Below, in pieces: positions 36,330-45,721 of a stretch of 64,000 nt of DNA (positions are counted from its first letter, which is position 1; every line of letters begins with the position of its first letter). Location: positions 1-64,000 of the forward strand of contig JAJRVM010000095.1 of the NCBI GenBank assembly GCA_024277285.1, in the 5' to 3' direction. Under the pieces are notes generated by a model. That model ran no database searches. It was not told the origin of the DNA and worked only from the letters and a program-made list of their open reading frames with translations. The DNA comes from Planctomycetota bacterium. Lineage in GTDB: Bacteria; Planctomycetota; Planctomycetia; Pirellulales; Pirellulaceae. The translations under genes and the position numbers were made by a program.

Positions 36330-36713
36330 ATGAAACGCTTGACGATCTTCTTGACGATTGTTGGGGCATGGGGATTTTCTGTAGCCACGTCGGCCAACGC
36401 ATCCGATTTGAGCCACAGGCGCCCTAGCCACGGTGACGCTAGCTACGGCTACGCTAGTCACGTTTACAGCGGGCACGAAGTCTACGCTCCGCACGGCGGC
36501 TACGGACGCAACGTGGTTGCGCACGGTTACTACGGACACGGTGGCGGTCTCCTGTTTGCGTCCCCTCACGGCGCAGGTGGCTATGTCGTGAATGAACGCG
36601 GCTATGCGCGGGGTGGCTATCGTGGTCACGGGAACGGCGGAAGCTACGGCCATGCATCACGCCTCGGTGTCAGCATTGACACGCCGCACTTCGGTTTTCG
36701 AATCGGCCACTAA
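36330..36713 (+). CDS. Small secreted Gly/His/Tyr-rich protein
   Basis: 127 residues. Signal peptide MKRLTIFLTIVGAWGFSVATSANA. The mature part is rich in Gly, His, Tyr and Ser with loose repeats of GY-x-GHG and SYGYASH types and no Cys. GAGGAG lies 9 nt before the ATG, which decides this start over 36234. It is followed 123 nt later by a second protein of similar composition. The composition suggests metal binding or a structural envelope role; no family is recognised. Confidence 0.65.
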   Translation: MKRLTIFLTIVGAWGFSVATSANASDLSHRRPSHGDASYGYASHVYSGHEVYAPHGGYGRNVVAHGYYGHGGGLLFASPHGAGGYVVNERGYARGGYRGHGNGGSYGHASRLGVSIDTPHFGFRIGH

Positions 36714-36836
36714 CACGTAAACATTGAGGAGTCTTCTGAGCCGACGGCGTCAGGACGTGTTGATTCATCTAGGAATTCGACGCGATTTGTTCACAAGAAA
36801 AACAGACGGTTGTGGTTTCTTGAAAGGAGCTGAGCG

Positions 36837-37184
36837 ATGAACAGACCTAATATCTACTTCGCCTTAGCGTTCGGCGTCTTCCTTGCGGTCGCCGCGTCAT
36901 CCACGGTACAAGCAGCTGGCCACGGCTGCGGCTACCGATATTCGGTCGATGACGGCCGTCAGTACCCCTCCTACTCGACCTATTATCGGCCGTATTACTA
37001 TTATCCGACCTATTACGAAAGCTACGGTTACTATCCCGGAGCGAGCGTCAGTTTTGGGATCGGACACCTCGGTGGCTACTACTACGGCGGCCACGGTGGA
37101 GGACATTACTATGGCGGTCATGGCGGTCACTATGGCGGTCACTATGGCGGTCACTATGGCGGACACGGTGGAGGACACCACTAG
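36837..37184 (+). CDS. Small secreted Tyr/Gly/His-rich repeat protein
   Basis: 115 residues. Signal peptide ending VQA (about residue 26), then a Tyr-rich block (YSTYYRPYYYYPTYYESYGYY) and a C-terminal block of GGHYGGHYGGHY repeats ending GGGHH. AAGGAG lies 8-9 nt before the ATG. The repeat block is encoded by a 12-bp tandem DNA repeat. About 12 His in the last 40 residues make divalent metal binding plausible. It lies between the Cys-rich cassette and the Czc-type efflux operon. Confidence 0.7.
   Translation: MNRPNIYFALAFGVFLAVAASSTVQAAGHGCGYRYSVDDGRQYPSYSTYYRPYYYYPTYYESYGYYPGASVSFGIGHLGGYYYGGHGGGHYYGGHGGHYGGHYGGHYGGHGGGHH
37119..37166 (+). repeat. 12-bp tandem repeat, four units
   Basis: Unit TATGGCGGTCAC (coding YGGH) repeated four times in frame; the first unit has CA for TA at its start and the last ends GGACAC. 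It is inside the Gly/His-rich gene and could change length by slippage without shifting the frame. Confidence 0.85.
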
Positions 37185-37375
37185 TGCTGTCCAGCTACGT
37201 TTCGGTGTGGCGGAGTCCCGCCAATCGTGTTCGGTACGAGATTTGGTGGATTTGTCTATTCCCCTAAAACGCAGTGCCCTCCGTGATCTCTGTGGTGCAA
37301 TTCCTATCGATCTTCACTCGCAAGCCACAGTCACGCGGGGCCGAATCCGAAGTCGCTTCTCCGTCCCACCCACGG

Positions 37376-37699
37376 TCAGTCTGTCGTTCCTCGCTTACCC
37401 GTGCGAATCTTGACGCTCGCTTCCACGTCGATAACAAAGATGCGACCATCGCCCGAATTACCTGTGCACGCGCATCGCTGGATTGTGTCGACAACTTGAT
37501 CGGCGAATTCATCTGACACGATAATCTCCAGCTTTAGCTTTGGGTTAGGTTTATAGTCGCTGTGTACAACGCTGTGCCCAGTGACTTCCGACACGGTGAC
37601 AGCGGGCAGACTATCAATTTTCGCCAGTCCCCTGAGTACATCCTGAAGCATGAAGGGTTGTATGATCGCTTTGATTTCTTTCATTTTTGAACTGGTCAT
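37376..37699 (-). CDS. PII-like regulator linked to metal efflux (PII-NG type)
   Basis: 107 residues with the PII fold: MKEIKAIIQPFMLQDVLRGL at the start and SGDGRIFVIDVEASVKIRTGKRG at the end, which keeps the ATP-contacting C-loop. The T-loop is much shorter than in GlnB/GlnK and lacks the uridylylated Tyr. A PII subgroup coded next to CzcA-type RND pumps (called PII-NG in reviews I recall) fits both features. Its ATG overlaps the pump stop codon by 4 nt (ATGA, 37696-37699) with GAGGT upstream. It presumably senses a nucleotide or metal state and modulates the pump; this is not established. Confidence 0.85.
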   Translation of the reverse strand: MTSSKMKEIKAIIQPFMLQDVLRGLAKIDSLPAVTVSEVTGHSVVHSDYKPNPKLKLEIIVSDEFADQVVDTIQRCACTGNSGDGRIFVIDVEASVKIRTGKRGTTD

Positions 37700-40600
37700 A
37701 CTTCTACCTCACCTTCTTTCTTGGGCTCGAACCAATGGTAGATCGCCGGCAGGACAACCAACGTCAACAAACTCGATGTCACAACACCTCCGATGACAAC
37801 GGTGGCCAGCGGCCGCTGCACTTCGGCTCCCGAGCTGGTTGAGATTGCCATCGGGATAAACCCTAGCGCATCGGTAGTCGCCGTCATCAGCACAGGGCGC
37901 AGCCGATCGAGAGCTCCTTGATGCGCGGCCTCATTGACACTCATTCCTCGATGTCGCAGGTATCGGATGTGTTCGATCAAGACGACACCGTTCATCACCG
38001 CGATGCCAAACAGGGCGATGAATCCGATACCGGCCGATATGGAAAAAGGCATGCCGCGCAACCACAGCGCGAAGATGCCACCGGTGGTCGCGATAGGGAC
38101 GTTCAGAAAAATCAGCAGCGCCAACCGTCCGGAGTTGAAAGTCATATAGAGCAACGAACAGATGAGGAACAGCGCGAGAGGAACGGCGATCGAAAGTCGA
38201 CCCGTCGCGTCTTGCAGGTTCTTGAATTGGCCGCCCCACGCAAGTCCGTAGTTGGGTGGCAGTTCGACTTGTTGCTCGACCGCCTTCTTTGCATCGGCCA
38301 CGAAACTTGCCAAATCGCGGCCACGAACATTCACTTGTATTAGAAAGCGTCGACGGATCTGGTCGCGACTGATCTGCGCCGTGCCAGGAGCGACGTCAAT
38401 ATCGACCAACTGTTCCAGCGGGATATGACGTCCCTGGGGATCCGTGACCTTGAGTCGCTTAAGCGTTTCGACACTTTCGCGCCATTTCGGTGCCAGACGA
38501 ACCTGAAGAGGAAATCGCCGCTGCCCTTCAAAGATCTGTCCGACTTCTTTGCCGCCAATAATCGAAATGGCATCGAGTACATCGGAGGCGTTAATTCCAT
38601 AACGGGCGATCTGATCACGCCGAATTCGCATCTGGATGTACGGCAGCCCACCGGTTTGCTCAGCTTGCACGTCGGCGGCGCCGGGGACCTGGCGGACGAC
38701 TGAGGCGATCTCATCGCCGACCTTCTTCAGTACTTCAAGGTCGTCGCCAAAGAGACTGATGCCGATATCCAAGCGAACACCGGCGATCAATTCTTGCACT
38801 CGCAATTCGATGGGCTGCGTAAAGCTAAAGTTATTCGCCGGGATCTTGCTTTCCAGCACTTCCTTCATGGCGTCAACCAATTCATCTTTACTGCTGAACC
38901 GCCATTCATCTTTGTCGTTCAGAATAACAAAAATATCACTCGCTTCGATACCCATCGGGTCAGTTGCGATCTCTGGCCGACCGGTTTTCGATATCACGGA
39001 TTTGACTTCAACGGGAAATGCATCCAACAGCGCCTTCTCGATGGCTGTCGTCATTTCGATTGACCGCTCGAGCGAAACGCTGGGGAGTCGAATCGCCTGG
39101 ATCGCCATGTCACCTTCATCCAGCTTCGGCACGAATTCGGCTCCGAAACCCATTGCGAGCAGCACACCCAGGGCCAATGCTCCCACGGCGCTCAGCACGA
39201 CATAAACGGGTCGGCCGATCGCGAACTTGAGCACCGGATCGTATGCGCGTTTGCACCATCGCACGAGTAGCGCATCTTTTTGACTGAACTTACGGGCCAG
39301 GAACAGAGAAACCAACACGGGCATCACGGTGAGGGCAAGGACGAGCGCCCCGACGAGTGCTGACATGAATGAAAACGCCATGGGGCCAAACATCTTGCCT
39401 TCGAGACCACGCAGCGAGAGGATTGGCAGAAAGACGATGATCACGATGGCTCCAGCGAAGAGTATCGGGCGCGCGACCTCGTGCCCCGCTTCGCGAAACA
39501 CGTCCAATCCCGCCTTCTTGAGATCTGGGTTCAGTCGTTTCGCTTCGGCGACGTGCCGAACGGCATTCTCGACCATCACGACAGATCCGTCGACGATAAT
39601 GCCGAAGTCGAGTGCTCCCAGACTCATGAGGTTGGCCGACACACCGAAGTACTTCATCGAAATAAACGTAATCAGCGCCGACAGCGGAATGGCGGAAGCG
39701 ACGATCAGTCCAGCGCGCAGGTCGCCGACGAGCAGAAAGAGCATAACGACGACTAAAAGCGCGCCGCCACTGATGTTCTCCGTCACCGTACCAATCGCTC
39801 GGCGCACGAGTCCGGTGCGATCGTAGAAGGCGTCAATATAGACCCCGTCAGGGAGCGTCTTTTCGATCTCCACGACCTTTTGCTTGACGCGATCGACAAC
39901 AACACGTGAGTTCTCACCCATCAGCATCATGACGATGCCAACGACAGCCTCACCGCGACCGTCACGTGTCACGTAGCCCTGACGCAGCATCGGGGCGAAA
40001 CGGACCTCGCCGATGTCATGAACGTGAATCGGCGTCCCATCTTCGCGACTATCCAGCACGATGTTGGCGATGTCGCTGAGCGACTCCACCAGGCCTTCGC
40101 CTCGAATGAGCTGTTGCTCCTCTTCGTGGACGATGTAGCCGCCTCCGGCGTTCGCGTTGTTCTTCGCGAGCGCCTCGAAGACGCGACTCAACGAGATCTT
40201 GTAATTCAACAAGGCATCGGGGTCAACTTGCACCTCGTACGTTCTCAGTTCTCCGCCGAACGTGTTAACTTCGATCACGCCTGGTACGCCGCGGAGTTGA
40301 AATGCGACTTGCCAATCGAGAATAGTGCGCAACTGTTGCAGATCGAATTCGTAACCGGGCTTGGCTCGAACTTCAAACTGGTAGATTTCACCCATACCGG
40401 TCGCGATCGGCCCCATCGTGGGTGTCCCGAGCCCGTCAGGAATTTGCCCCCGAGCCTCCGTCAGACGCTCGTTAATCTGCTGGCGAGCCCAATAGATGTC
40501 CGTTCCTTCCTCGAACACCACGGTCACGTTCGAGAGTCCGAACCGTGTGACGCTGCGAATCTCCTCCACCTTCGGCACGCCACTCATCGACGTCTCGACC

Positions 40601-40803
40601 GGAAACGTTATAAACTGCTCCATCTCGACGGGCCCAAGCGATGGGGAGACCGTGAGCACTTGAACTTGAACGTTCGTCAAGTCCGGAACGGCGTCGACCG
40701 GCAAGGTCATGACCGCCCCCACGCCAACCGCAATCAACAGGGCGACCAGCAGTAGAACAACAAATCGATTGTCGAGCGAAGCGTCAATAATCTTGTTGAT
40801 CAT
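37696..40803 (-). CDS. CzcA-like heavy-metal RND pump (DFG..DG signature)
   Basis: 1035 residues, usual length. Transmembrane-4 motif DFGIIVDGSVVMVEN retains the Asp, Asp and Glu essential for proton-driven divalent cation export in CzcA, so substrates are probably Zn, Co, Cd or similar. Other landmarks: EEGTDIYWARQQINERL, ELRTYEVQVDPDALLNY and AFSFMSALVGALVLALTVMPVL. The ATG at 40803 (MINKIIDASLDNRF) is preferred to an upstream TTG at 40821. It sits between its adaptor gene and the PII-like gene, with a coupled junction to the latter. A trimeric inner-membrane antiporter acting on the periplasmic pool is expected. Confidence 0.92.
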   Translation of the reverse strand: MINKIIDASLDNRFVVLLLVALLIAVGVGAVMTLPVDAVPDLTNVQVQVLTVSPSLGPVEMEQFITFPVETSMSGVPKVEEIRSVTRFGLSNVTVVFEEGTDIYWARQQINERLTEARGQIPDGLGTPTMGPIATGMGEIYQFEVRAKPGYEFDLQQLRTILDWQVAFQLRGVPGVIEVNTFGGELRTYEVQVDPDALLNYKISLSRVFEALAKNNANAGGGYIVHEEEQQLIRGEGLVESLSDIANIVLDSREDGTPIHVHDIGEVRFAPMLRQGYVTRDGRGEAVVGIVMMLMGENSRVVVDRVKQKVVEIEKTLPDGVYIDAFYDRTGLVRRAIGTVTENISGGALLVVVMLFLLVGDLRAGLIVASAIPLSALITFISMKYFGVSANLMSLGALDFGIIVDGSVVMVENAVRHVAEAKRLNPDLKKAGLDVFREAGHEVARPILFAGAIVIIVFLPILSLRGLEGKMFGPMAFSFMSALVGALVLALTVMPVLVSLFLARKFSQKDALLVRWCKRAYDPVLKFAIGRPVYVVLSAVGALALGVLLAMGFGAEFVPKLDEGDMAIQAIRLPSVSLERSIEMTTAIEKALLDAFPVEVKSVISKTGRPEIATDPMGIEASDIFVILNDKDEWRFSSKDELVDAMKEVLESKIPANNFSFTQPIELRVQELIAGVRLDIGISLFGDDLEVLKKVGDEIASVVRQVPGAADVQAEQTGGLPYIQMRIRRDQIARYGINASDVLDAISIIGGKEVGQIFEGQRRFPLQVRLAPKWRESVETLKRLKVTDPQGRHIPLEQLVDIDVAPGTAQISRDQIRRRFLIQVNVRGRDLASFVADAKKAVEQQVELPPNYGLAWGGQFKNLQDATGRLSIAVPLALFLICSLLYMTFNSGRLALLIFLNVPIATTGGIFALWLRGMPFSISAGIGFIALFGIAVMNGVVLIEHIRYLRHRGMSVNEAAHQGALDRLRPVLMTATTDALGFIPMAISTSSGAEVQRPLATVVIGGVVTSSLLTLVVLPAIYHWFEPKKEGEVEV

Positions 40804-40833
40804 GGGAGTCCTAACCTTCAACGGTTAACGCGC

Positions 40834-42372
40834 TCAATGGCCGTGCGAGATCGAACCCTTCATTAGCTCCGACTTCAGGGCGAAGCCACCCGCCACAACG
40901 ACATGTTCACCAGCCTCCAGGCCCTCGCGAATCTGAACCATGCCATCGTTTCGCGAGCCGAGAATGACACTACGTTTTTCAAACTGACTTTCCGCCGTCT
41001 GCACAAACACGATGGTCTTTCCATCGATTTCCTGAAGCGCGGAAACGGGCACGGTGATCACGTCTTCGATCGATTCTCCGGGAAGCGCCACTTCGACGAA
41101 CATCCCCACTTTGAGATGTCGCTTGGGATTCTTGACGACGGCACTCAGTCGCACGGTGCGCGTTTCGGGATCAAGAATATCACCGGTATAGAAGATCTTC
41201 GCCGTGTGCTCGTGGCTTGAATTCGTGGCAAGAAACCGCAAGGTACCACCAAGCTTATCGAGCTTGGGCAGATCCTTCTGGTAGATGTCCGCCTGAACCC
41301 ACAACGTCGACAAATCGGCGACTTGGAACATCTCCGTATCCGGTCCGACACGTTCGGCAAGGACGACATTCTTGTTGATCACCGTCCCATCGAACGGCGC
41401 CTTGATTCGATAGTGGGCAATCGCCTCGCCTTCCTTAAGTGGATCGATGTCCACCAGATCTTCTTGAGCATATCCCAAGATAAAAAGATTCGAGCGACTC
41501 GCGGCGACCGCTTGCTCGGCCTGCTGCAGTTTTTGGTCCGCCAACAAAGCTTGCTGCGGCGTTGTGAATTTAAGCTGTTCCAGCAGCGCCTGGAACGAAG
41601 CGCTGTCGGCCTCGAGGATCGCTTTTGCTGCAAGCGCCTGCTTGCCGGCCGCCACACCTTGACTGGCCAAGGGCTCTAAGCGTTCAAGATCCTTCCTCGA
41701 CTTGTACAGGGCGGCATAGGCGGTCATCAATTGCTGCCGATAGTCGCCCATCGGCTTGTCCACGAAGGCCTCGTCAATCGACTCGATCGGCGGTCTTGTC
41801 GTGAGCACTTTGACCAGCTCTTGCGTGTTCGTGCTGATCTCTCGTGCCCACTCGCTGTTAACGCGAGCGAACTCGGCAGCGAGCCGGTCTCGATAGAGAT
41901 TCAGTTTGGCCGTACCGACCTCCTTACTATCGATCACGGCGAGCGTCTGCCCTTGCTTGACGTCGTCACCAAACTGGACGTTGACGCTGTGCACTTGCCC
42001 ATCGGCCAACGAGTAGATGTGAGCCAAGCGATCTTCGTTCAGCGTGAGCTTGCCTGTCACCCAAGCGAATCCAGACAACGTGCCTCGTTCAACTTGCTCA
42101 ACACGTAACCCGGCGACATCCCATTTCCCTTTCGGCAGGGTGACGGTCCCCGACTCTTCATCGTGCTCGTGTCCGCCATCGTGCTCGTGCGACCCAGCCT
42201 CGTCGTGTCCGAGCTTCGCTGAGTTCGAGGCCGATGGACCGCCAAGCAACCCAAAGCGATTCACGACGAACATCCCGACAGCGCCGATTGCAATCGACGA
42301 GATGATCAGGACGAGTGTCGTTGCGCGCCGACGTTCGTCGGCCCACAGCTCTGCAAACGGCAAGCCTTTCAT
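40834..42372 (-). CDS. CzcB-like RND adaptor with His clusters
   Basis: 512 residues. One N-terminal membrane helix (about 18-36), then an acidic His-rich stretch (LGHDEAGSHEHDGGHEHDEE, about 55-75), a long alpha-hairpin (about 140-310) and the lipoyl/barrel domains (LAHIYSLADGQVHSVNVQFG, VLAERVGPDTEMFQVADLSTLWVQADIY), ending SHGH. The His clusters probably capture divalent metal in the periplasm. AGGGAG precedes the ATG by about 5 nt. It lies 11 nt after one RND pump gene and about 30 nt before the other, and is paired with the downstream pump by order. Confidence 0.9.
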   Translation of the reverse strand: MKGLPFAELWADERRRATTLVLIISSIAIGAVGMFVVNRFGLLGGPSASNSAKLGHDEAGSHEHDGGHEHDEESGTVTLPKGKWDVAGLRVEQVERGTLSGFAWVTGKLTLNEDRLAHIYSLADGQVHSVNVQFGDDVKQGQTLAVIDSKEVGTAKLNLYRDRLAAEFARVNSEWAREISTNTQELVKVLTTRPPIESIDEAFVDKPMGDYRQQLMTAYAALYKSRKDLERLEPLASQGVAAGKQALAAKAILEADSASFQALLEQLKFTTPQQALLADQKLQQAEQAVAASRSNLFILGYAQEDLVDIDPLKEGEAIAHYRIKAPFDGTVINKNVVLAERVGPDTEMFQVADLSTLWVQADIYQKDLPKLDKLGGTLRFLATNSSHEHTAKIFYTGDILDPETRTVRLSAVVKNPKRHLKVGMFVEVALPGESIEDVITVPVSALQEIDGKTIVFVQTAESQFEKRSVILGSRNDGMVQIREGLEAGEHVVVAGGFALKSELMKGSISHGH

Positions 42373-42383
42373 GACTCTCCCTC

Positions 42384-45300
42384 TTACGTTGATTCGACAA
42401 CTTCCCTTTTCTCGTCTCCGTGACTATCTTCCGATTCCTCAACGAGCGGCACTTCGGTCGAGTCTAACGAAACGACCTGCTGTCCCGCGTGGCGGCCAAA
42501 TCTCCAAAACAAAGCCGGTCGCACAAAGAACTCCAAGACCGTACTACTAAGCAACCCTCCGATGATCACCGTGGCGACCGGATAGAGGATCTCCTTGCCG
42601 GCTTCGCCTGCGGACAGCGCCAGTGGCACGAGTCCAATTCCGGACGTGAGGGCCGTCATTAAGACCGGCGCCAGTCGCTCCTTGCCCGCTCGGATGATCA
42701 TCTCTTTCGACCACGTTTCACCCTCGTAGCGAACGAGATGCAGATAGTGATTAAGAAGCAGGATCCCATTGCGAGAAGCGATACCTCCGAGCGAAATAAA
42801 GCCGACCATCGCCGCGATGGTCAGCGTTTGCCCGGTAAGGACGAGCATTGCGACCGAGCCGATAAAGGCCATTGGCAGCGCGGCCATGACTTGCAACGAA
42901 AAATTCGCACTCCCGAACAGCGTGAACAGTACCATGAACACGCCGAGCATCGAAATGCCGAACAGAACACCAATCACGCGACTGGCAGATTTTTGACTTT
43001 GGAACTGCCCACCGTATTCGACGAAGTATCCCGGCGGCAGCGACTCAATCACGGGTCGCTGGAGTCGTTGAATATCTTCCACAACATCCACCAGCCCACG
43101 GCCACCAACATTACATTGGACGACGATCCGGCGCCGCACTTTTTCGCGGTTAATTGTGTTGGGGCCGCTATATTTGTAGATCTTGGCAACCGAAGACAAC
43201 GGTGTCGTCCCGCCCTGGGGTAAATCGATCGAAAGGCGTTTGAGCGATTCGAGGTTCTCTCGGTATTCTTCCTCCATTCGCACCATCAGATCAAAGGTTC
43301 GTTGTCCCAGTAGCACTTGCGAGACGACATCTCCGTTCATGGCCGTCGCAACGTACTCATTGACGTAGACCGGCGTCAAACCGTACAACTCCAACTTATC
43401 GCGATCCAGTTCGATTCGAAGTTGAGGTATCTCGACTTGAGGTTCGACCATTAGATCGGTCACTCCGTCCACCTTCCGCATCGCCGCCGCCATCTCCTGG
43501 GCTTTCTGGCGCAGGACATTGAGATCATCACCATAGATCTTGATACCCACTTGGGCCTTGACGCCAGAGAGCATGTGCGAAATGAGGTGAGCCAGAGGTT
43601 GTTCAACGGTCGTGACAATGCCCGGAATGTCTTCCATGGCAAGGCGAATATCTTTGAGGACTTCTTCCCGTTCGCGATCGGCGTCCGGATCGAAGGTGAT
43701 GAAGAACTCCGAAACATTAACGCCTTCCGCATGCTCATCCAATTCGGCGCGTCCCGTGCGGCGTGCGAAAGCCGCCACGCCCTCAACGCTCTGCAGCCGA
43801 TGAATGACCGTTCCGGCGATCTCATTCGACTTTCGTAGTGACGTGCCAGGGGGGAGCACCACGTTGAGCTGCGCCACTCCTTCGTTAAATGGCGGCAAGA
43901 AGTCTCGCTCCAGACCGGACAAGGCGACTGCCGCGATGACGACGGCGACACCGCCCAACAACAGCATGATGCGCGAGAACCGCAAGCTGAATCCGATCGC
44001 TCCACCAGCAACCCATTTTAGAAATCGCAACAGGGGACCGTCTTTTTCATGGGATGCGGCTTTGGAACTCGAAAGCAGCCAGTAGCATAAAACCGGCGTG
44101 AGCGTGAGTGAGACCAACAGGGAGGAGAGGATCGAGACGATGTAGGCTACGCCCAGCGGAGCAAACAGCCGTCCCTCCATTCCCGAAAGAGCAAACAACG
44201 GCAAGAACACGAGTACAACGATCATCGTGCCGAACACGATCGAGTTACGGATTTCGCAACTCGCTTGAAACACGACGAGCAAAGTGTTCCTGGGATTTTT
44301 CGCGTGCCGGTTTTCGTTGAGTCGCCGGAAAATGTTCTCGACGTCCACGATGGCGTCATCCACGAGCTCGCCAATGGCAACGGCCAGCCCCCCCAGCGTC
44401 ATCGTATTGATCGACAGGCCGAAGGCATGGAAGACGATCGCCGTGATTCCGATCGATAGAGGAATGGCCGTCAGCGTGATGAAAGTGGTACGAAAGTTCA
44501 TCAGAAACAGAAACAGAATAATGACAACAAGGATGCCACCATCACGGAGTGCCTCGATGACATTCTCCACGGCTCGTTCGATGAATTCCTTCTGCGAATA
44601 CAGTTCCGGGTGAATTCGAATATCATCCGGCAGTGACGGTCCAAGGTCCGCCAGGGCCTTCATGATCTCGTCGGTCACTGCCCGTGTATCGGCGTTCGGT
44701 TGCTTGTTGACCGTCAGGATGACGGCGGGGCCACCTTCGAAGTAGGCGTCAAAAGAATCCGACGCCGCGAGTTCAGCGTCTTGAGCCCGAGACGATGTTT
44801 GCGCGCTGTCCTCATTCTGGCTTGCGTCGCGGGGCCGTTCCCCTTCAATCTTCACATACGCGGAACTGTCGCCACGTTTGACCTGGGGCCCTTCGACCAC
44901 GGTCGCCACTTGCTCTAACAGCACGGGGCGTTCGTTGCGCATCGTGACGACGGTTCTCTTAAGATCGTCAACCGATTGCACGCGGCCGAGGGCCCGGACC
45001 AAGAACTCGCTTGGTCCTTGTTCGTCAAGATAACCACCGGTCGCGTTTTCGTTGCTCTCGGCACAAGCCTTTTTCACTTCTTGCAGAGTAATACCATATC
45101 TCAATAAGGCGTCCGGATTCACAAGGACCTGAAACTGCATTCGGCCTCCACCGATCGTGAATACTTGCGACACACCGGGGATGGTGAGCAGTCGCTGACG
45201 GACGACCCAATCGGCCAGAGTGCGCACGTCCAGAGGTGACGTCTTTCCGCCCTCGCTCCACATACCGATCATGATGATCTGGCCCATAATGGACGAAATG

Positions 45301-45692
45301 GGGGCAAGTTGCGGTTTGACGCCGTCTGGCATCTGTCCCTGCACCAATTGCAATCGCTCCATGACGATCTGGCGGTCATTATAGATATCCGTGTTCCAGT
45401 CGAACTCGACGTAGATCACAGAAATCCCAACACCCGACGAGCTGCGAACGGCCTCGACGCCATTCGCCCCATTGATCGCCGTCTCCAGCGGAAAAGTAAT
45501 GAGTGCCTCAACCTCTTCAGGCGCCATTCCGGCCGCCTCGGTCATCACGACAACGCGAGGTCGATTGAGGTTGGGGAATACGTCGATATCCATGTTCACC
45601 GCGGTCCACGTGCCGTAGCCGATTAAGAACAAGGAAAAGGCAACGACGAGCATGCGCTGGCGCAGTGAAAATCGAATAATGGCATTTAGCAT
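42384..45692 (-). CDS. CzcA-like heavy-metal RND pump (AIGELVDDA signature)
   Basis: 1102 residues. The transmembrane-4 motif is AIGELVDDAIVDVEN, different from both the DFG type next door and the CusA type at 19750. In the HME-RND grouping I recall it is closest to HME5, whose substrate is poorly defined. An extra segment of about 30 residues (RDASQNEDSAQTSSRAQ) interrupts the first periplasmic half. The C-terminal tail is long and acidic (VPLVEESEDSHGDEKREV). It stands between two adaptor genes and is paired with the upstream His-rich one by order. Probably exports a divalent cation from the periplasm. Confidence 0.9.
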   Translation of the reverse strand: MLNAIIRFSLRQRMLVVAFSLFLIGYGTWTAVNMDIDVFPNLNRPRVVVMTEAAGMAPEEVEALITFPLETAINGANGVEAVRSSSGVGISVIYVEFDWNTDIYNDRQIVMERLQLVQGQMPDGVKPQLAPISSIMGQIIMIGMWSEGGKTSPLDVRTLADWVVRQRLLTIPGVSQVFTIGGGRMQFQVLVNPDALLRYGITLQEVKKACAESNENATGGYLDEQGPSEFLVRALGRVQSVDDLKRTVVTMRNERPVLLEQVATVVEGPQVKRGDSSAYVKIEGERPRDASQNEDSAQTSSRAQDAELAASDSFDAYFEGGPAVILTVNKQPNADTRAVTDEIMKALADLGPSLPDDIRIHPELYSQKEFIERAVENVIEALRDGGILVVIILFLFLMNFRTTFITLTAIPLSIGITAIVFHAFGLSINTMTLGGLAVAIGELVDDAIVDVENIFRRLNENRHAKNPRNTLLVVFQASCEIRNSIVFGTMIVVLVFLPLFALSGMEGRLFAPLGVAYIVSILSSLLVSLTLTPVLCYWLLSSSKAASHEKDGPLLRFLKWVAGGAIGFSLRFSRIMLLLGGVAVVIAAVALSGLERDFLPPFNEGVAQLNVVLPPGTSLRKSNEIAGTVIHRLQSVEGVAAFARRTGRAELDEHAEGVNVSEFFITFDPDADREREEVLKDIRLAMEDIPGIVTTVEQPLAHLISHMLSGVKAQVGIKIYGDDLNVLRQKAQEMAAAMRKVDGVTDLMVEPQVEIPQLRIELDRDKLELYGLTPVYVNEYVATAMNGDVVSQVLLGQRTFDLMVRMEEEYRENLESLKRLSIDLPQGGTTPLSSVAKIYKYSGPNTINREKVRRRIVVQCNVGGRGLVDVVEDIQRLQRPVIESLPPGYFVEYGGQFQSQKSASRVIGVLFGISMLGVFMVLFTLFGSANFSLQVMAALPMAFIGSVAMLVLTGQTLTIAAMVGFISLGGIASRNGILLLNHYLHLVRYEGETWSKEMIIRAGKERLAPVLMTALTSGIGLVPLALSAGEAGKEILYPVATVIIGGLLSSTVLEFFVRPALFWRFGRHAGQQVVSLDSTEVPLVEESEDSHGDEKREVVEST

Positions 45693-45721
45693 TGGAGGGT
45701 CCAGAGTCCAGGGTTGAGGCG

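Noticed and set aside
37260..37330. CCTCCGTGATCTCTGTGGTGC stretch as another dispersed repeat
   Set aside because: Single short occurrence in this window; too little evidence to annotate.
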